The notes: generated from the sequence alone by a model not told the origin. Positions 34,742 through 45,688 are shown, counted from the stretch's first letter. The stretch: DNA of 64,000 nucleotides from Chaetoceros tenuissimus (GCA_021927905.1 BLLK01000038.1:1240001-1304000); one strand, 5' to 3'. Program-made: numbers and translations.

Positions 34742-35935
34742 ATGATCACAATCATTACTCCATCACGGATTCTATCGAGGAGAGGAGGCTTCGTGACAAA
34801 AAATAGAAACGTGTTTGCAAACATTCAAGCCTTTTCGTCCAAACCTAAAGATGACTCTTCCAGTTCCCCAAAAGAAAATAACTTCAAACATGCAAATATT
34901 CGAAAAGAAGAACCAGTCATTGACAATGTTATTTCATCATCAACAGCATCTTATTTGAAATCTCTACCACCAGATGTGCAACTTTATGCACAATTGGCTA
35001 GATTGGATAAACCTATTGGAACAATGTTACTTCTATGGCCGTGTTTATGGAGTACAGCCATGGCATCAGGTGCATCCATTATCAATACTCCTGTAGAGAA
35101 TATCTCATTGGATATGATATCTTCTACTACAACGACATTTAGCAGTGTAGCTGGTGATCCGAAATTATTAGCTTTATTTGCTACAGGATCGTTTCTGATG
35201 CGTGGAGCGGGTTGCTGTATTAATGATATGTGGGATTGTAAATTCGACAAGAAAGTTGAACGTACTGCTACACGACCATTAGCATCGGGTGCATTATCCT
35301 ATAAACAAGCAACTGCATTTTTAGGATTGCAATTGACAGGAGGCTTGGGGGTTTTGCTGAGTTTTCCAAGGGAACATTTGGAGTATTGTTTTTGGTTAGG
35401 TAGTGCAAGTTTACTTCTTGTGGCTGCATATCCATTGATGAAACGTTATACTAATTGGCCGCAACTTGTTCTGGGAATGACCTTTAATTGGGGCGCTCTC
35501 ATGGGATGGGCAGCAACTCATGGGACATTAGATGCTCTGGATGGACTGAGTGTTGTGTTGCCATTGTATGGAGGTAGTATAGCTTGGACACTGGTTTATG
35601 ATACACTTTATGCACATCAAGATAAAAAAGACGATGCAAAACTCGGTTTAAAATCGACAGCATTGTATTTTGGTGAGAATACCAAACCTATACTATGTGG
35701 CTTTTCAGCTTTGGCTGCTGGAAATTGGCTATTAGCTGGATATAACGTTGGCTATACCGACCCTTATTTCTATATTGGCTGTAGTGTTGCTGGATCTCAT
35801 TTATTCTGGCAAGTTTTGAGTGCAGATCTTAATAATCCAAAAAATCTTGCAGAGCGGTTCAAGAGCAATTCCACAGTTGGTGCAATTATGTTTGTATCGT
35901 GTATGGTGGGAAATTACGGCGCTCTTTTACAATAA
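34742..35935 (+). CDS. COQ2: 4-hydroxybenzoate polyprenyltransferase (COQ2, UbiA family)
   Basis: 397 residues. COQ2 attaches the polyprenyl tail to 4-hydroxybenzoate in ubiquinone synthesis at the mitochondrial inner membrane. Seen: a Ser/Arg-rich N-terminal extension of ~75 residues suited to mitochondrial import, then PDVQLYAQLARLDKPIGTML, the first aspartate motif NDMWDCKFDKKVERT (N about 161) with RPLASG, and the second YDTLYAHQDKKDDAKLGLKS (about 286-305). Multiple hydrophobic segments fit UbiA. Single exon and intact. High confidence; other UbiA enzymes are less likely because of the LDKPIG and RPLASG motifs. Confidence 0.93.
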   Translation: MITIITPSRILSRRGGFVTKNRNVFANIQAFSSKPKDDSSSSPKENNFKHANIRKEEPVIDNVISSSTASYLKSLPPDVQLYAQLARLDKPIGTMLLLWPCLWSTAMASGASIINTPVENISLDMISSTTTTFSSVAGDPKLLALFATGSFLMRGAGCCINDMWDCKFDKKVERTATRPLASGALSYKQATAFLGLQLTGGLGVLLSFPREHLEYCFWLGSASLLLVAAYPLMKRYTNWPQLVLGMTFNWGALMGWAATHGTLDALDGLSVVLPLYGGSIAWTLVYDTLYAHQDKKDDAKLGLKSTALYFGENTKPILCGFSALAAGNWLLAGYNVGYTDPYFYIGCSVAGSHLFWQVLSADLNNPKNLAERFKSNSTVGAIMFVSCMVGNYGALLQ

Positions 35936-36017
35936 CATTTACTGTAAAAAAGAACTTTGCAATTACTCAGATGCATATTTAAGTAATTGTCTACCTACAG
36001 TATTTCGACCTTCTAAC

Positions 36018-36530
36018 CTATGCTTTCGCATTTCTTTCCCTTTCTTCTCTTCGTCGCTCCAAAGCACCAGCATCTGGTTCACCTCTTTGAACTTCGAATT
36101 CTCCACTTGTAGCTTTAGCAATTGCTTCTACGGCTTCGTCCGATGTCAATTTATGCTTGGTCCAGTATTTTCCTTCAATGTGCAATACTGGGATATCCCA
36201 TTTATACTTATCATATATATCCTCCTTTCCTTCATCGGTAATATCAATTGCTTCAAGAGAATGAGGGCATTCTTCTCGTAAAGACTTTAGCACATCGGAC
36301 ACTTTATCACATAGAGTACATCCTTCTTTAGTATATAGCTGGACCATTGGTGCATTAGTTGCACCAGTTGAGTCTTGATATATCAGTCCAGTTACGGATT
36401 GTCCAGATCTTTCCATATGTAGTGATCGGAGTCCAAGTCTAGAAATGTTTTGTGTAAATGGCTGAACGAATGCTCTGCTTTTCGCAACTGAGCCAAGAAG
36501 AAGCATGCTTTTCAAACCGGTGTACTTCAT
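36018..36530 (-). CDS. Glutaredoxin-like (DUF836-type) protein
   Basis: 170 residues with a ~60-residue N-terminal extension that could be an organelle-targeting sequence. The domain begins MVQLYTKEGCTLCDK (Cys71 and Cys74, a CxxC in a thioredoxin fold), continues LEAIDITDEGKEDIYDKYKWDIPVLHIEG (cis-proline strand IPVL) and ends in a helix. This is the pattern of the small glutaredoxin-like family related to human C5orf63. Divergent from the NifS/SCLY-like gene (~290 bp between starts), so a shared promoter region for two sulfur/redox genes is possible. Confidence 0.82.
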   Translation of the reverse strand: MKYTGLKSMLLLGSVAKSRAFVQPFTQNISRLGLRSLHMERSGQSVTGLIYQDSTGATNAPMVQLYTKEGCTLCDKVSDVLKSLREECPHSLEAIDITDEGKEDIYDKYKWDIPVLHIEGKYWTKHKLTSDEAVEAIAKATSGEFEVQRGEPDAGALERRREERERNAKA

Positions 36531-36816
36531 TATGTAAATCCAATATCAAATGCTTTTGGCTTATGAGAGTAACTATTTTTGGTGTTTTTGATTTTGTTTA
36601 ATTTGTTTTAGATGGCAATAGCAACACACTACACACTCATGCGTATTTACTATAGAAAGATGAGGCTTTAACGGAATCATAACTGTACATCAAATGCCCA
36701 TAAATCCACGACATGTTGGTACTAGATAATAAAAACATAACATCACTTCATCTTGCATCACCTTTCACATCTGCGGCACAAGGAAACATCATCCAACCTT
36801 TTTCTCCTAAATAAGG

Positions 36817-38274
36817 ATGAGAAGACTTCAACTTGCAACTCTGTCTCTTTTAGCAAAACGTCTTACTCCTTCAGACGCTTTTCCAGTTTCCTCTTTTGCC
36901 ACAAACGCTTGCAAAAGATCTCATTATTCTTTCTTTCGCAAAATAAATCTATGCCATTCAAAATCATCTAGATTATATTCTTCAGGGACAAAAGAAGATG
37001 AAAAATGTATTTACTTGGACTATAACGGCACAACACCTATAGATAAACGAGTTGTCGAAGCTATGATGCCATATCTCACACACCACTTTGGCAACCCATC
37101 CTCATCCCATTTCTACGGTGATGAACCAAAAAAGGCTATATCAAAAGCTCGGAAATCGATATTAGGTCTAATGTTTTCCAACAAGGAATATATAGAATCT
37201 TTGGAACATCAAAATGAAATTATATTCACAAGTTGTGGCACAGAAGCTGATCATTTGGCAATTCATCTCGCGATAGAAAGTCACAAGGCCAAGTTTGAAA
37301 ACAGTGGAAGTATTCCTCATATAATCACTTCGAATGTAGAACATCCAGCAGTAGAAGAATATCTCAAAGCTCTGGAACAGGAAGGTAAGATTCAAGTTAC
37401 TTATGTTCCTGTGAATACAGAGGGAATGGTTTCAAAAGAGGACATGATAAAAGTTATTGATGAAAAGAAAGATGATACGATATTAGTGACGCTTATGTTG
37501 GCCAATAATGAATCTGGTGCTTTGCAACCTGTTAGAGAAGTCGCTGACTATTGCAATGAGCTCGGTATATTGTTTCATACTGATGCTGCTCAAGCTGTAG
37601 GAAAAGTATCTTTGGCAATGGATGAATGTGAGGTGGGATTAGGTAGTCATGTCGACATGGTCACTATTGTTGGACATAAATTTGGTGCTCCAAAGGGTAT
37701 AGGATGTCTTTATGTTCGCAGAGGCTCATTTCAGAAAAACGATGATATGGTTCAACCAAGTAGATTCATGCTGTTGGGAGGAGGACAGGAAGGTGGTAGA
37801 CGTGCAGGCACTGAAAATGTTCCATATATTGTAGCCCTTGGAACTGCTGCCGATATCATGACCGAGCAAAAAGATGGAAATTTTCAATGGCAAGTGAATG
37901 CCCGTCATATGGAAGAGATGAGAAAGCGACTCCATAGAAACCTTGTGGCTGGACTTGGTGCAGACATCGTCCGAGAAAACGGGCCGTGCCTTTATAGTGA
38001 TCGATTACCCAATACTCTGAGTGTAGGTCTAAAAGGTATCAATTCTGGAGATTTGCTCTTGAACATTGGACAGCAAGTGGCTTGTGCAGCAGGTAGTGCT
38101 TGTCATGCAAGCGGGGGAGGAGTATCAGCAATCTTGAAGGCAATGTCGGTACCTATGGAATATGCTAGAGGTACCCTCAGATTAAGTCTTGGCCCTACAA
38201 CATCAAGAGAGGACATTGATAAAGCCAGTGAAATTATTATCGATGAAGCTAAGCGTCAGCTAGATATTCAATAA
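36817..38274 (+). CDS. Selenocysteine lyase / cysteine desulfurase-like PLP enzyme
   Basis: 485 residues, class V aminotransferase fold. YLDYNGTTPID starts the domain after a ~65-residue extension rich in Ser/Lys/Arg, probably a targeting peptide. The PLP lysine is in TIVGHKFGAPKG (Lys about 288), with HTDAAQAVGK upstream. The catalytic-loop Cys is in AAGSACHASGGG (about 429). GGGQEGGRRAGTEN and ARGTLRLSLGPTTSRED match SCLY more than the ISCS/NFS1 form, since LANNESGALQPV and HASGGGVS are SCLY-like. It releases Se or S from selenocysteine or cysteine; which substrate cannot be told from sequence. Convergent with the next gene, 40 bp apart. Confidence 0.85.
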   Translation: MRRLQLATLSLLAKRLTPSDAFPVSSFATNACKRSHYSFFRKINLCHSKSSRLYSSGTKEDEKCIYLDYNGTTPIDKRVVEAMMPYLTHHFGNPSSSHFYGDEPKKAISKARKSILGLMFSNKEYIESLEHQNEIIFTSCGTEADHLAIHLAIESHKAKFENSGSIPHIITSNVEHPAVEEYLKALEQEGKIQVTYVPVNTEGMVSKEDMIKVIDEKKDDTILVTLMLANNESGALQPVREVADYCNELGILFHTDAAQAVGKVSLAMDECEVGLGSHVDMVTIVGHKFGAPKGIGCLYVRRGSFQKNDDMVQPSRFMLLGGGQEGGRRAGTENVPYIVALGTAADIMTEQKDGNFQWQVNARHMEEMRKRLHRNLVAGLGADIVRENGPCLYSDRLPNTLSVGLKGINSGDLLLNIGQQVACAAGSACHASGGGVSAILKAMSVPMEYARGTLRLSLGPTTSREDIDKASEIIIDEAKRQLDIQ

Positions 38275-38314
38275 TCCTAAATATGCCAAAAGAAGTAGAA
38301 GTCGAAACAATACT

Positions 38315-39646
38315 TTATTTTTCATCTATTTGTAGAGTCTTGCTTACATGTCGAGCGACGTCAATACCAGATATCACTGCACTTTCAAAACCAGGAGTAT
38401 ATGATGACATCATATCTCCAGCTTGATATAGCATCAATTCATCGTCTTTCAGGAAAGTATCCCCATCTTTCTCACATTTTGTGGGGGCCAAAGTCGAGCT
38501 TCCAGAATCATATGGTACTCCAGAGAGTATCTGTCTAGTTGGAGAATCCTCGTCAAGGTGTCGATGACAGGGTAAGGCCGAACCCCATCGTTGCGCGTCT
38601 GTATATATTATCTCTGGTAGTGAAAGCAATGCTTCTTCACCTAAGATTCCATCCTTTGAAATTATTTCTTTCGCAAAAGCATTTGGCAAATCCTTCCCGG
38701 GAACTTGAGATAGGTAATCAGGGGATTGTGGTATGAAATCACCAGACTTTGCATCTTGCATAGGAACTTCCTTTATTTTCTGCATAGCATATTCTGGAGT
38801 AGAAACAATTGTCCAGCATTCCTCCATTCCATCTTGATCCATTCCAGGCTTGGCATTAGATCTAGCAGCAAACCATATAGTGTGATTGTCAAAAGTAGCT
38901 GCATCAAATGGTATTCTGGATTCTGACTCGAATGCTATCATTGCAGTCATTAAAGGTACTCTTGCTCCAACTCGTTCACGAACTCGTTTTCCAAATGATT
39001 CTGGTACACCAGCAGATGCCCTATGCCATTTACCAAAGCTACTACTTACATCTGTCAGTATCACCGCATCATATCCCAAGTCATTTCCAAGGACAAGTCT
39101 ACTATTTCCCATCTTTACAATATCCTCGGGTGTATCATGGAACGCGCATGTACCCGTAGTCCCATACAGTTTCCATTTATTCGTATCATCGTCTCTTTCC
39201 ATTTCGGCAACTCTGGTTCCAGTAAAAACCTTTTTGCAAGATCCATTCATCTTTTCCACCATGATTTGCGTTATACTTTCCATTCCATTACAGCCTACAT
39301 AAAAAGGAGGCGAACCAGGCAATCCAAAGAAATCATTTCTATCATCATCACTTGCTGCGATGAAATTTCCATGCCACTCTTTGACGATCCCCATATCAAG
39401 CCATTCTTTTATCTTTTCTTTCACTAAAGGTGTATCTGCTCGAAAGAATTGACAACCATGATCAAATCTCATCACACTCTTTCCATCTTCTGATATTATT
39501 TTTCTGGAACTTGTTCTACCGCCTACACCTCTTCGTCCCTGATCAAATAGATGTATTGTTATATCTTTTTTCTTTGCTAATTCACTTAATATTGTGGAGC
39601 CAGTGATACCACCACCAATGATTGCGACACATTTTCTAGATGACAT
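38315..39646 (-). CDS. FAD-dependent amine oxidase/renalase-like oxidoreductase
   Basis: 443 residues. The N-terminus carries an ADP-binding Rossmann motif (VAIIGGGITGSTILSELAK) and the GG-type segment GVGGRTSSRK, then FDHGCQFFRADTPLV. Near the C-terminus, QAGDMMSSYTPGFESAVISG fits the FAD-closing motif of this family. No signal peptide. Substrate unknown; renalase-like and plant-type amine oxidases both remain possible. Intact, single exon. Confidence 0.8.
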   Translation of the reverse strand: MSSRKCVAIIGGGITGSTILSELAKKKDITIHLFDQGRRGVGGRTSSRKIISEDGKSVMRFDHGCQFFRADTPLVKEKIKEWLDMGIVKEWHGNFIAASDDDRNDFFGLPGSPPFYVGCNGMESITQIMVEKMNGSCKKVFTGTRVAEMERDDDTNKWKLYGTTGTCAFHDTPEDIVKMGNSRLVLGNDLGYDAVILTDVSSSFGKWHRASAGVPESFGKRVRERVGARVPLMTAMIAFESESRIPFDAATFDNHTIWFAARSNAKPGMDQDGMEECWTIVSTPEYAMQKIKEVPMQDAKSGDFIPQSPDYLSQVPGKDLPNAFAKEIISKDGILGEEALLSLPEIIYTDAQRWGSALPCHRHLDEDSPTRQILSGVPYDSGSSTLAPTKCEKDGDTFLKDDELMLYQAGDMMSSYTPGFESAVISGIDVARHVSKTLQIDEK

Positions 39647-40059
39647 GATATATTATTTTTTAGCAGGAAGTCGAAACACAGCTGGTATTGCAAATATGCG
39701 AAAATATTTCAGTCAAACTACATGCACACTTAATCAAGAAGGGAAATTGAGTGGTTTAGTTTTGTGGAGAGAAAACTAGAAGTAGAAGTCAAGTTGAGAA
39801 CAAGAGGTAAGGGTTGAGAAGAAGTTATCTGCCGGACGTCGTCTGACGTAGCAAAAATAAGCTGTTTAGATTAATGAGAGTTATAAAGAAAGTTATTCAT
39901 CGGTTATCACTAAAATGAGGAAGGCGGGAAAAAATGACACACAAATTATTCCGCCATTCCGCCTAGGAGAATAAGGTCTAATGTCTAATACTAGGATTGA
40001 ATGAATGAAGTAAACGTAACTCCAATCACATACGCTCATAAGGACAGGGATTGCACAGC

Positions 40060-40575
40060 ATGAACATTTCGCTATCTCAAAAGAATCCAGAAGAAGAAGT
40101 CACGGCTAGAGATAGGGTGATTCCACACAGCATACAGAAGGAGAAGAACCCTCAAGATGCAGATGTGACACCATCGCCATCAATTGCTAACAAGTTTCCT
40201 TCAGAAAAGAGCAACTCCTCTGCTTCTCTCAAAGCAATGAAAAAGAAATGTCATGAAATCACAAAATTGCAGAAATTGATACAAGCAGAAGATGATAAAA
40301 TTGCACAGTTGGAAAACGAACTTGTACTAGCTCAACAAAAGGAAGATGACATTATGAAGAGGATACATGAGCTAGAGAAACAAAGTAGAATGATGGAACA
40401 GCAAGAATTATCGGATGATGAAGCTTCACTTGTTTCCAGAAGAGCGTGTGATAGCTCTATAGATCGTGAACAGCTTTTTTTGCAATTGGCTTCGAGAGAT
40501 AGAGCTATCAAAGCAATGGAAGATGCTCTTGCTGAAAACTTGAAGAAGATGCAAGAAATTGAAATTACAAAGTGA
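40060..40575 (+). CDS. Small coiled-coil protein
   Basis: 171 residues from the ATG at 40060. After a polar N-terminus, two long heptad-like helices are seen (residues about 65-110 and 135-170: KLQKLIQAEDDKIAQLENEL, then FLQLASRDRAIKAMEDALAE). No catalytic domain. Likely a structural or adaptor protein; family unknown. Convergent with PIG-T, ~100 bp apart. Confidence 0.6.
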   Translation: MNISLSQKNPEEEVTARDRVIPHSIQKEKNPQDADVTPSPSIANKFPSEKSNSSASLKAMKKKCHEITKLQKLIQAEDDKIAQLENELVLAQQKEDDIMKRIHELEKQSRMMEQQELSDDEASLVSRRACDSSIDREQLFLQLASRDRAIKAMEDALAENLKKMQEIEITK

Positions 40576-40673
40576 AGCTTTCGTATGACAAAAGTAGGGG
40601 AATGGCAGTGACCAGGGCCAGTGTATTCATTTGTTTTCATGTACAGTATAACTCATAAGTAAAAAATATCCTT

Positions 40674-42187
40674 CTATTCTACTTTATCTTTGTTGGTGCT
40701 AGATGACGGTGGCGGTGAAACCTTTTTCCGCTTTAATAACTTCTCTTTCAAGTTCACCATCTTGGCTTTCAACTTTTGCTTCAGCGTTGGTGTTTCAATA
40801 CCATTGAATTTATCTCTCATCTTTTCTCTACTTTTTCGAATAGTGATGTTGATCGTAGACCCTATGATCAATGCGAAAAATGTACATGTTATACTCATGA
40901 CATTGAAAGGCATACTCAAATCTGGAACGGGTGGCATAATTAGTAAGGAATTGGAATATACCGTCAAGATAGGATTCACATTGAAACTATCAGTGCTATC
41001 AGCATTCATGCATGACAATGAAGCAATGGAAGGAAGTACATCAATGCCACGATTGGGATCTGCTGGAAACTCTTCAAAGGATAAAAATCGGTAGTCCATT
41101 TCAATGTTTATAATGGATTTTCGTTCCATAAGGGTAGTAAATGACAAAGTACTTGATCCATCTTCGCTAATCTCAAGATGATAATCAAGTTCATTGAGGG
41201 GTATGTCGCCATGTGTGGATGATATTTTGATGCTATGATAGAGGGGATGAATCACATTCGTATATGTGTCGACGATACTCACTTGGACGGGATGATTTTT
41301 GGACAAGGTATCATATCTCCCACCTTTACTTGAGTCATCAATTGTCCTTTGTGAGAAACTCCCTGAATGCGATTGACACTCTTTTGTATTTGAAACTCAG
41401 GACTTGTGTCTTTGTGTCGTACGGTCAATTCATGATTCATATTCCATCCTTTTTCTTTGAGATTATATATTGTTTCGTCCTTTATGATTTTACTCGAAGT
41501 AGTCAAGGGACAACTTTCCAACAAATCAACTTCGTCATATAAGATATTGGCCAAGGTGACATTTTGATTTTCATTCAGCAATCTACTAAAATGCAACACT
41601 TTTTCTGTATTTATTCCACCTTGTTCCTTTGAAGCCGATATCCATGATGCCCGATTGGTAATTGACATTTCATTCAAATGAGGTGGTACAACTGAGAAAA
41701 CACCTAATACATCCCTGCATGGAGATGTCGATACGATTTGTCTCTGTAGAGTATTGGAATGACAAAGAGAGTATGCATCTTTTACCAACATTACTATAAA
41801 AGATCCGTCAGGTTGACTGAGGGCTTTTATTCGATTACCAAAGAAATCTTTTTCAACATTTTCGCACAATACATTTTTAAATGATAGAAGCTTTATCAGG
41901 TCGTGTGATATATCTTTATTAGTATTGGATTCTTGCTTGTATTGAATCGATGTACCAACTGGTAAATTATAACCATGTACATTATTACTGGAAGATTCGC
42001 TGATGCCAATTGATAAATATGTCAGGTTATACCGCTCTAGAGTTTGACGAAGAATCATATCCGTTCTATATTGAGGTTGAGGAGATGAATATTCTTTCCA
42101 TTTTGACTCTGTCTTGATGAGTGCTGAATATATATTTGCACCTGATGTTGAAATGGTGAGAGACTCGTCGTGGATGGAAACGTCATT
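40674..42187 (-). pseudogene. PIGT: GPI transamidase subunit PIG-T, frameshifted and lacking a clear start
   Basis: PIG-T (yeast Gpi16) is a lumenal/TM subunit of the ER complex that adds GPI anchors. The C-terminal part has the family hallmarks: DTYTNVIHPLYHS, FPADPNRGIDVLPS, YSNSLLIMPPVPDLSMPFNV and the terminal TM. The N-terminal part reads DESLTISTSGANI..ILRQTLERYNLTYLS, aligning with the start of mature PIG-T. Two oddities: the halves lie in different frames (a run of five A in the gene near 41295; six would give PCPKNHPVQ), and the open frame ends upstream at a TAA (42188-42190) with no ATG or signal peptide. A dispersed repeat begins about 50 bp upstream. A first exon further upstream, or disruption, are both possible. 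Confidence 0.75.
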
Positions 42188-42239
42188 TTATGGTTACTAT
42201 GTATGGTATCTCTGTGCCTCTGTTCTGATCAAGCGGTGA

Positions 42240-42495
42240 TTTCCCCAACTCCTAGCTCGTACAATTCATTAAAACCCGATGAATAAGTATTGCTAGGACT
42301 TTAGTATTCAAGCAATGAGGCACAATAACATAAAAACTTACTATGGTATGCGATGTTGTTTTGTTACTTCTCTTGGTACGAAACAAAAACTCCTTTTCGT
42401 ATACTTACTACTTATCACAAATTATCTAGTCTTTCCTCATGAAGATCCCCCTTTCGATAGGGGGTGTAGCATTGGCTTTCTTTGGAAAAATTTGA
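42240..42495 (-). repeat. Dispersed repeat, copy 2
   Basis: Inverted copy of the repeat at 3890-4125, with the same order of blocks (CCAATGCTACACCCCCT, GGAAAGACTA, ATTGCTTGAATACTAAAGTC, AGGAGTTGGGGAAAT). It sits directly upstream of the PIG-T open frame. Confidence 0.6.
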
Positions 42496-42777
42496 CATGC
42501 TCAAACAAATGAAAATGAGAATACAACAGAATATAAGAAGGTTTTGACTTATTTATGCGTGTTTTTATATTATTTTAGTTAAAATTTTAAAATTATGAAT
42601 CTCCAAATTGAACAGTAGTTATCTATAACATGTTCCTATTTGAAGATAGTGCAATTATCTGCGATCATGCCATACAAGAAGACATGCTCTACACCCCTTG
42701 ATTTTATATACAGTTTTCCCCTTACACTCTTCTGTACTTCTATTCCTCGTATGTCAAAAGGAGTGACGCATTATCTA

Positions 42778-43954
42778 CTAGTCACGTAAGAAGCTCAATG
42801 TATAATTTCTTTCCATTTCATCATTTCCTGAAGTGTCTGCCGCTGCAAGCTCTTGATTATACTGTGCCATGACGCTTGCAAAGATATTATTATCCTCGCT
42901 GCTTTGATTCAGTGTACTATTATCAGTACTTTGATGGAATCTTTCCTCTTGATTTTGATTAAAAAAAGTAAAAGGATTCTCATTGGCAAGATTCCTTTCT
43001 GCAAAATCACCGGACACAGGCATAGGCATATTGTATGCAGGTGCATCATCATCAGATTCCTCGTCATCTGATGCCCCCCAATCCCATGGTAGTGCATTTT
43101 CTCGTGCAACAAATCGGAAATTTTGGAAATGTTCAATAGGAAAAGGGCCGGCATCTCGATCATCAGCAGCATCGTCCATTCGTTTGAGAAAATCTCGTTT
43201 TGCCTTGAGCCGCGCATTATGTAGCTCGAAAAGATCATTTCCGTTCTCATCAACATGCTGAAAGTTGCATTCATCACCGAATGGACAATTTCCAGCTGCA
43301 TAATGCTGACACTGATCCTTACTCTGCTCACTAATGTACTTTGCAATGTATGCTTTCTTCTCTTCGCCCTTGAGGTAGTTCTTACAAGGGTAAAGGTTCT
43401 CCGAAAGCTTTCGACAATAAGGACAGTGATGTTGCATCAACGGCACATGGGATGGTTTACGGACATGATCCTTCGCTTCAGCCGGTCTGGCCAAGATTGC
43501 CTTCCTTCTATGTTTATTCCTGTGCCATTTTCTTGCACAGCGGTAACAGCACGTATGCTCGCAGTGTGAGAAGAGAGCGAATCGTTGGCCTCTTTCGACT
43601 GGCTTCTGAAGACAGAGAGCGCAGGTCACAGAGGCATCTTGTTGATGTTGTTGGTCTTCCTGCTCGTCTACTGTTTGAATTTTCTCATCATTCTTGTCCT
43701 CGTCCTTGGAGCCTGCTGATGCTGAAGGAATCACAGTGCAGACGAGGTCCTCAGAGAGTTCGTCGTCATCCTCTTCTTCAACGGTATCGTGTGAAAACCA
43801 GCAAGTGGACTGGTGTCTGCATCTTAGCCATGGCTTCTCCTTATTCGCATGGAAAGGGCAAGGAATCTTTTTGCGAGCTTGTTCGATGGTCTCGTCACCT
43901 TCAGATCGATGAGAAAAAGTGCATACATCTTCAGTATACTTGCATTTCCCCTAT
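42778..43954 (-). CDS. Makorin-like RING/CCCH ubiquitin ligase, copy 2 (main exon)
   Basis: One open frame from the acceptor CATAG at 43955-43959 to the stop at 42778, about 391 codons, so this copy is intact apart from its unlocated first exon. In order: KCKYTEDVCTFSH and CRHQSTCWFSH (CCCH halves), an acidic linker, the RING C3HC4 (CALCLQKPVERG, CEHTCCYRCARKWHRN, CPYCRK), a CCCH finger QCQHYAAGNCPFGDECNFQH, and an acidic tail ending YTLSFLRD. The CCCH-CCCH-RING-CCCH order is that of makorins. No ATG precedes the first finger within the exon, and the in-frame TAG just before GGGAAATGC shows that splicing is required. An E3 role in RNA-linked regulation is a family inference. Confidence 0.8.
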
Positions 43955-44587
43955 GAATAATTATCAAGAGAGAAAAGAGAAGTTAGTCAGTAATAGCAGA
44001 GATTTAGAGAATGAAAAAGGGCTGCATGATGACTAAAGGGAAGTAGAGTTGTGTTGGCTCCTCCTCAAAGCCATCAAGAAGTGATGGAGTGAACTAACTA
44101 GTTTGCCTTATTGGTCAGCGCTGCCAAGATATTGTACGTACCATTAGAAAAAATCTGCAGAGAGGTCTATTTAGTTGTACCTTTGACATGTTCAGGATTT
44201 GATTTATAGGAATATGATGGTTATTTATGAAAGTTCGAGCCTGTGTTCTAGTTGCATTCAAGGTAGATAAATAGAGACAAGGTACATTTAGATTCGGACT
44301 ATGGCGCTGTAAGAGAAGAAACGCGAGAAGTTTTGGTTTCCAGCTGCTCAGCTGCTTTTGCCCCTACCTTAATTGTTTCTGAATTGTATGTAAGTACGTA
44401 TGCTTAGGCCATTTATGACAACAAAAGAGAATGTAGGGTGTCTGCATTAGAGATTCTCAAACACGGAAATTTCTTTTTACTTTAGAAATTTGCGAGGTTA
44501 GAGGTATTTGCCGTGTTTGCGTTCAAGAAATTTCAATTGCAAAACTATGTAAGCTTGAGGATGGCTTCTTTCGTGTAGATATTTCTT

Positions 44588-44620
44588 GGATTTCGTTGAA
44601 AGCCAACTGAGAAGGGAATA
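44588..44620 (-). repeat. Junction repeat JR-5 (diverged, partial)
   Basis: Inverted and diverged core: CTATTCCCTTCTCAGTTGGC when read on the minus strand. Confidence 0.5.
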
Positions 44621-44927
44621 GGTGAATATGAAAGAAGATAAACGATGATTGGCTCCGTAGTCTGTAGTAGTGAGTTTGTATCATATTTTCTGATCACGGC
44701 ACCACGAAGAAACACAGTTTCATGATGGATTCTTCTTTTGTGCAACTCACTCTAGCAGGCAGTTGATACAAATAGATACTACTAATACTAGCCAGCTAAA
44801 AGGAGTTACTATTGATCTGTAGGACTACCTTGATAATATTAGCTAGGAATACTACACAGCGAAACATGACTGCGTTGTTGTTGCCGGACTAATACTTTGA
44901 TGATGATACCATAAACTGATTTTGTTT

Positions 44928-45007
44928 TCTTCGGTAAATTGACACTGGGAACAACAAGAATTTCGCCTTCTTTCAAGGGATTAAAAGCCGACTGCTAGGG
45001 GAATGAA
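44928..45007 (-). repeat. Junction repeat JR-6
   Basis: Inverted copy with GGTAAATTGACACTGGGAAC and AGGGATTAAAAGCCGACTG on the plus strand; it lies downstream of zfD. Confidence 0.7.
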
Positions 45008-45688
45008 TAATGAAGACATCGATGATTTGCTTGTTTGGTTACAACAAAACAGCAGAGCATGAATATGACCGCAATCTACTCGCATCTGTAACGATCTTGC
45101 AGTGGTCTTGTATCTCCTGCTGATAACAAAAAGGAACTATTCCTCCTATGAAGAAAAGAAGAAAGGAAGAAACTATTATGAAAATCACTCAAATGCAACC
45201 ATAACACAATGATCAAAGAAACTCATCTATCGAGAAATTGATGACGCACACAAAAGTTTACTTCCGGAAGAAGTAAAAAGGTAAACTCTTGCCATGTACA
45301 AGTACACAAGGAAGATCAACGATCGTTGAAGTTGCCAGATGAAGGTGCTATTTATTGTTTATTTTACCACATAAAATGACGAAAGGAAGGGACACTTCAA
45401 CACACAACAAAAGAGAGGAAAGGAAGGTTAATGTTCTTGAAGAAAGAAAGATCAAAAGTTGTCCAAAATAATCAATGGTTGATGGAGCGAAACGACCTTG
45501 AAGGTTCAACAATTATACAGGATGAAAGTTACTGTTGAACCAAGCGAACAATAAAATAGTTGACAAAAATAGCAATTACATAAACCTATTAGTTATCCTA
45601 CTGTATCTGTTTTTGTACTCTTCAATCCCCAAGCATCCAATCTTGTGAGATTGTCCCCTAGTATTCTAGCATCGTCGTCATTTTCTTC

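Larger units (their letters stand above)
43960..45688. other. Intergenic between makorin copy 2 and zfD
   Basis: No supported gene. Contains two inverted junction repeats. 45250-45590 matches, inverted, the zfA downstream flank 18544-18885. The first exon of makorin copy 2 is expected in the left part; ATGTCAAAG followed by GTACAA near 44185 was considered but lacks the first finger Cys. Confidence 0.45.

Noticed and set aside
44545-44745. 66-codon minus-strand ORF
   Set aside because: It overlaps a diverged junction repeat and has no domain.
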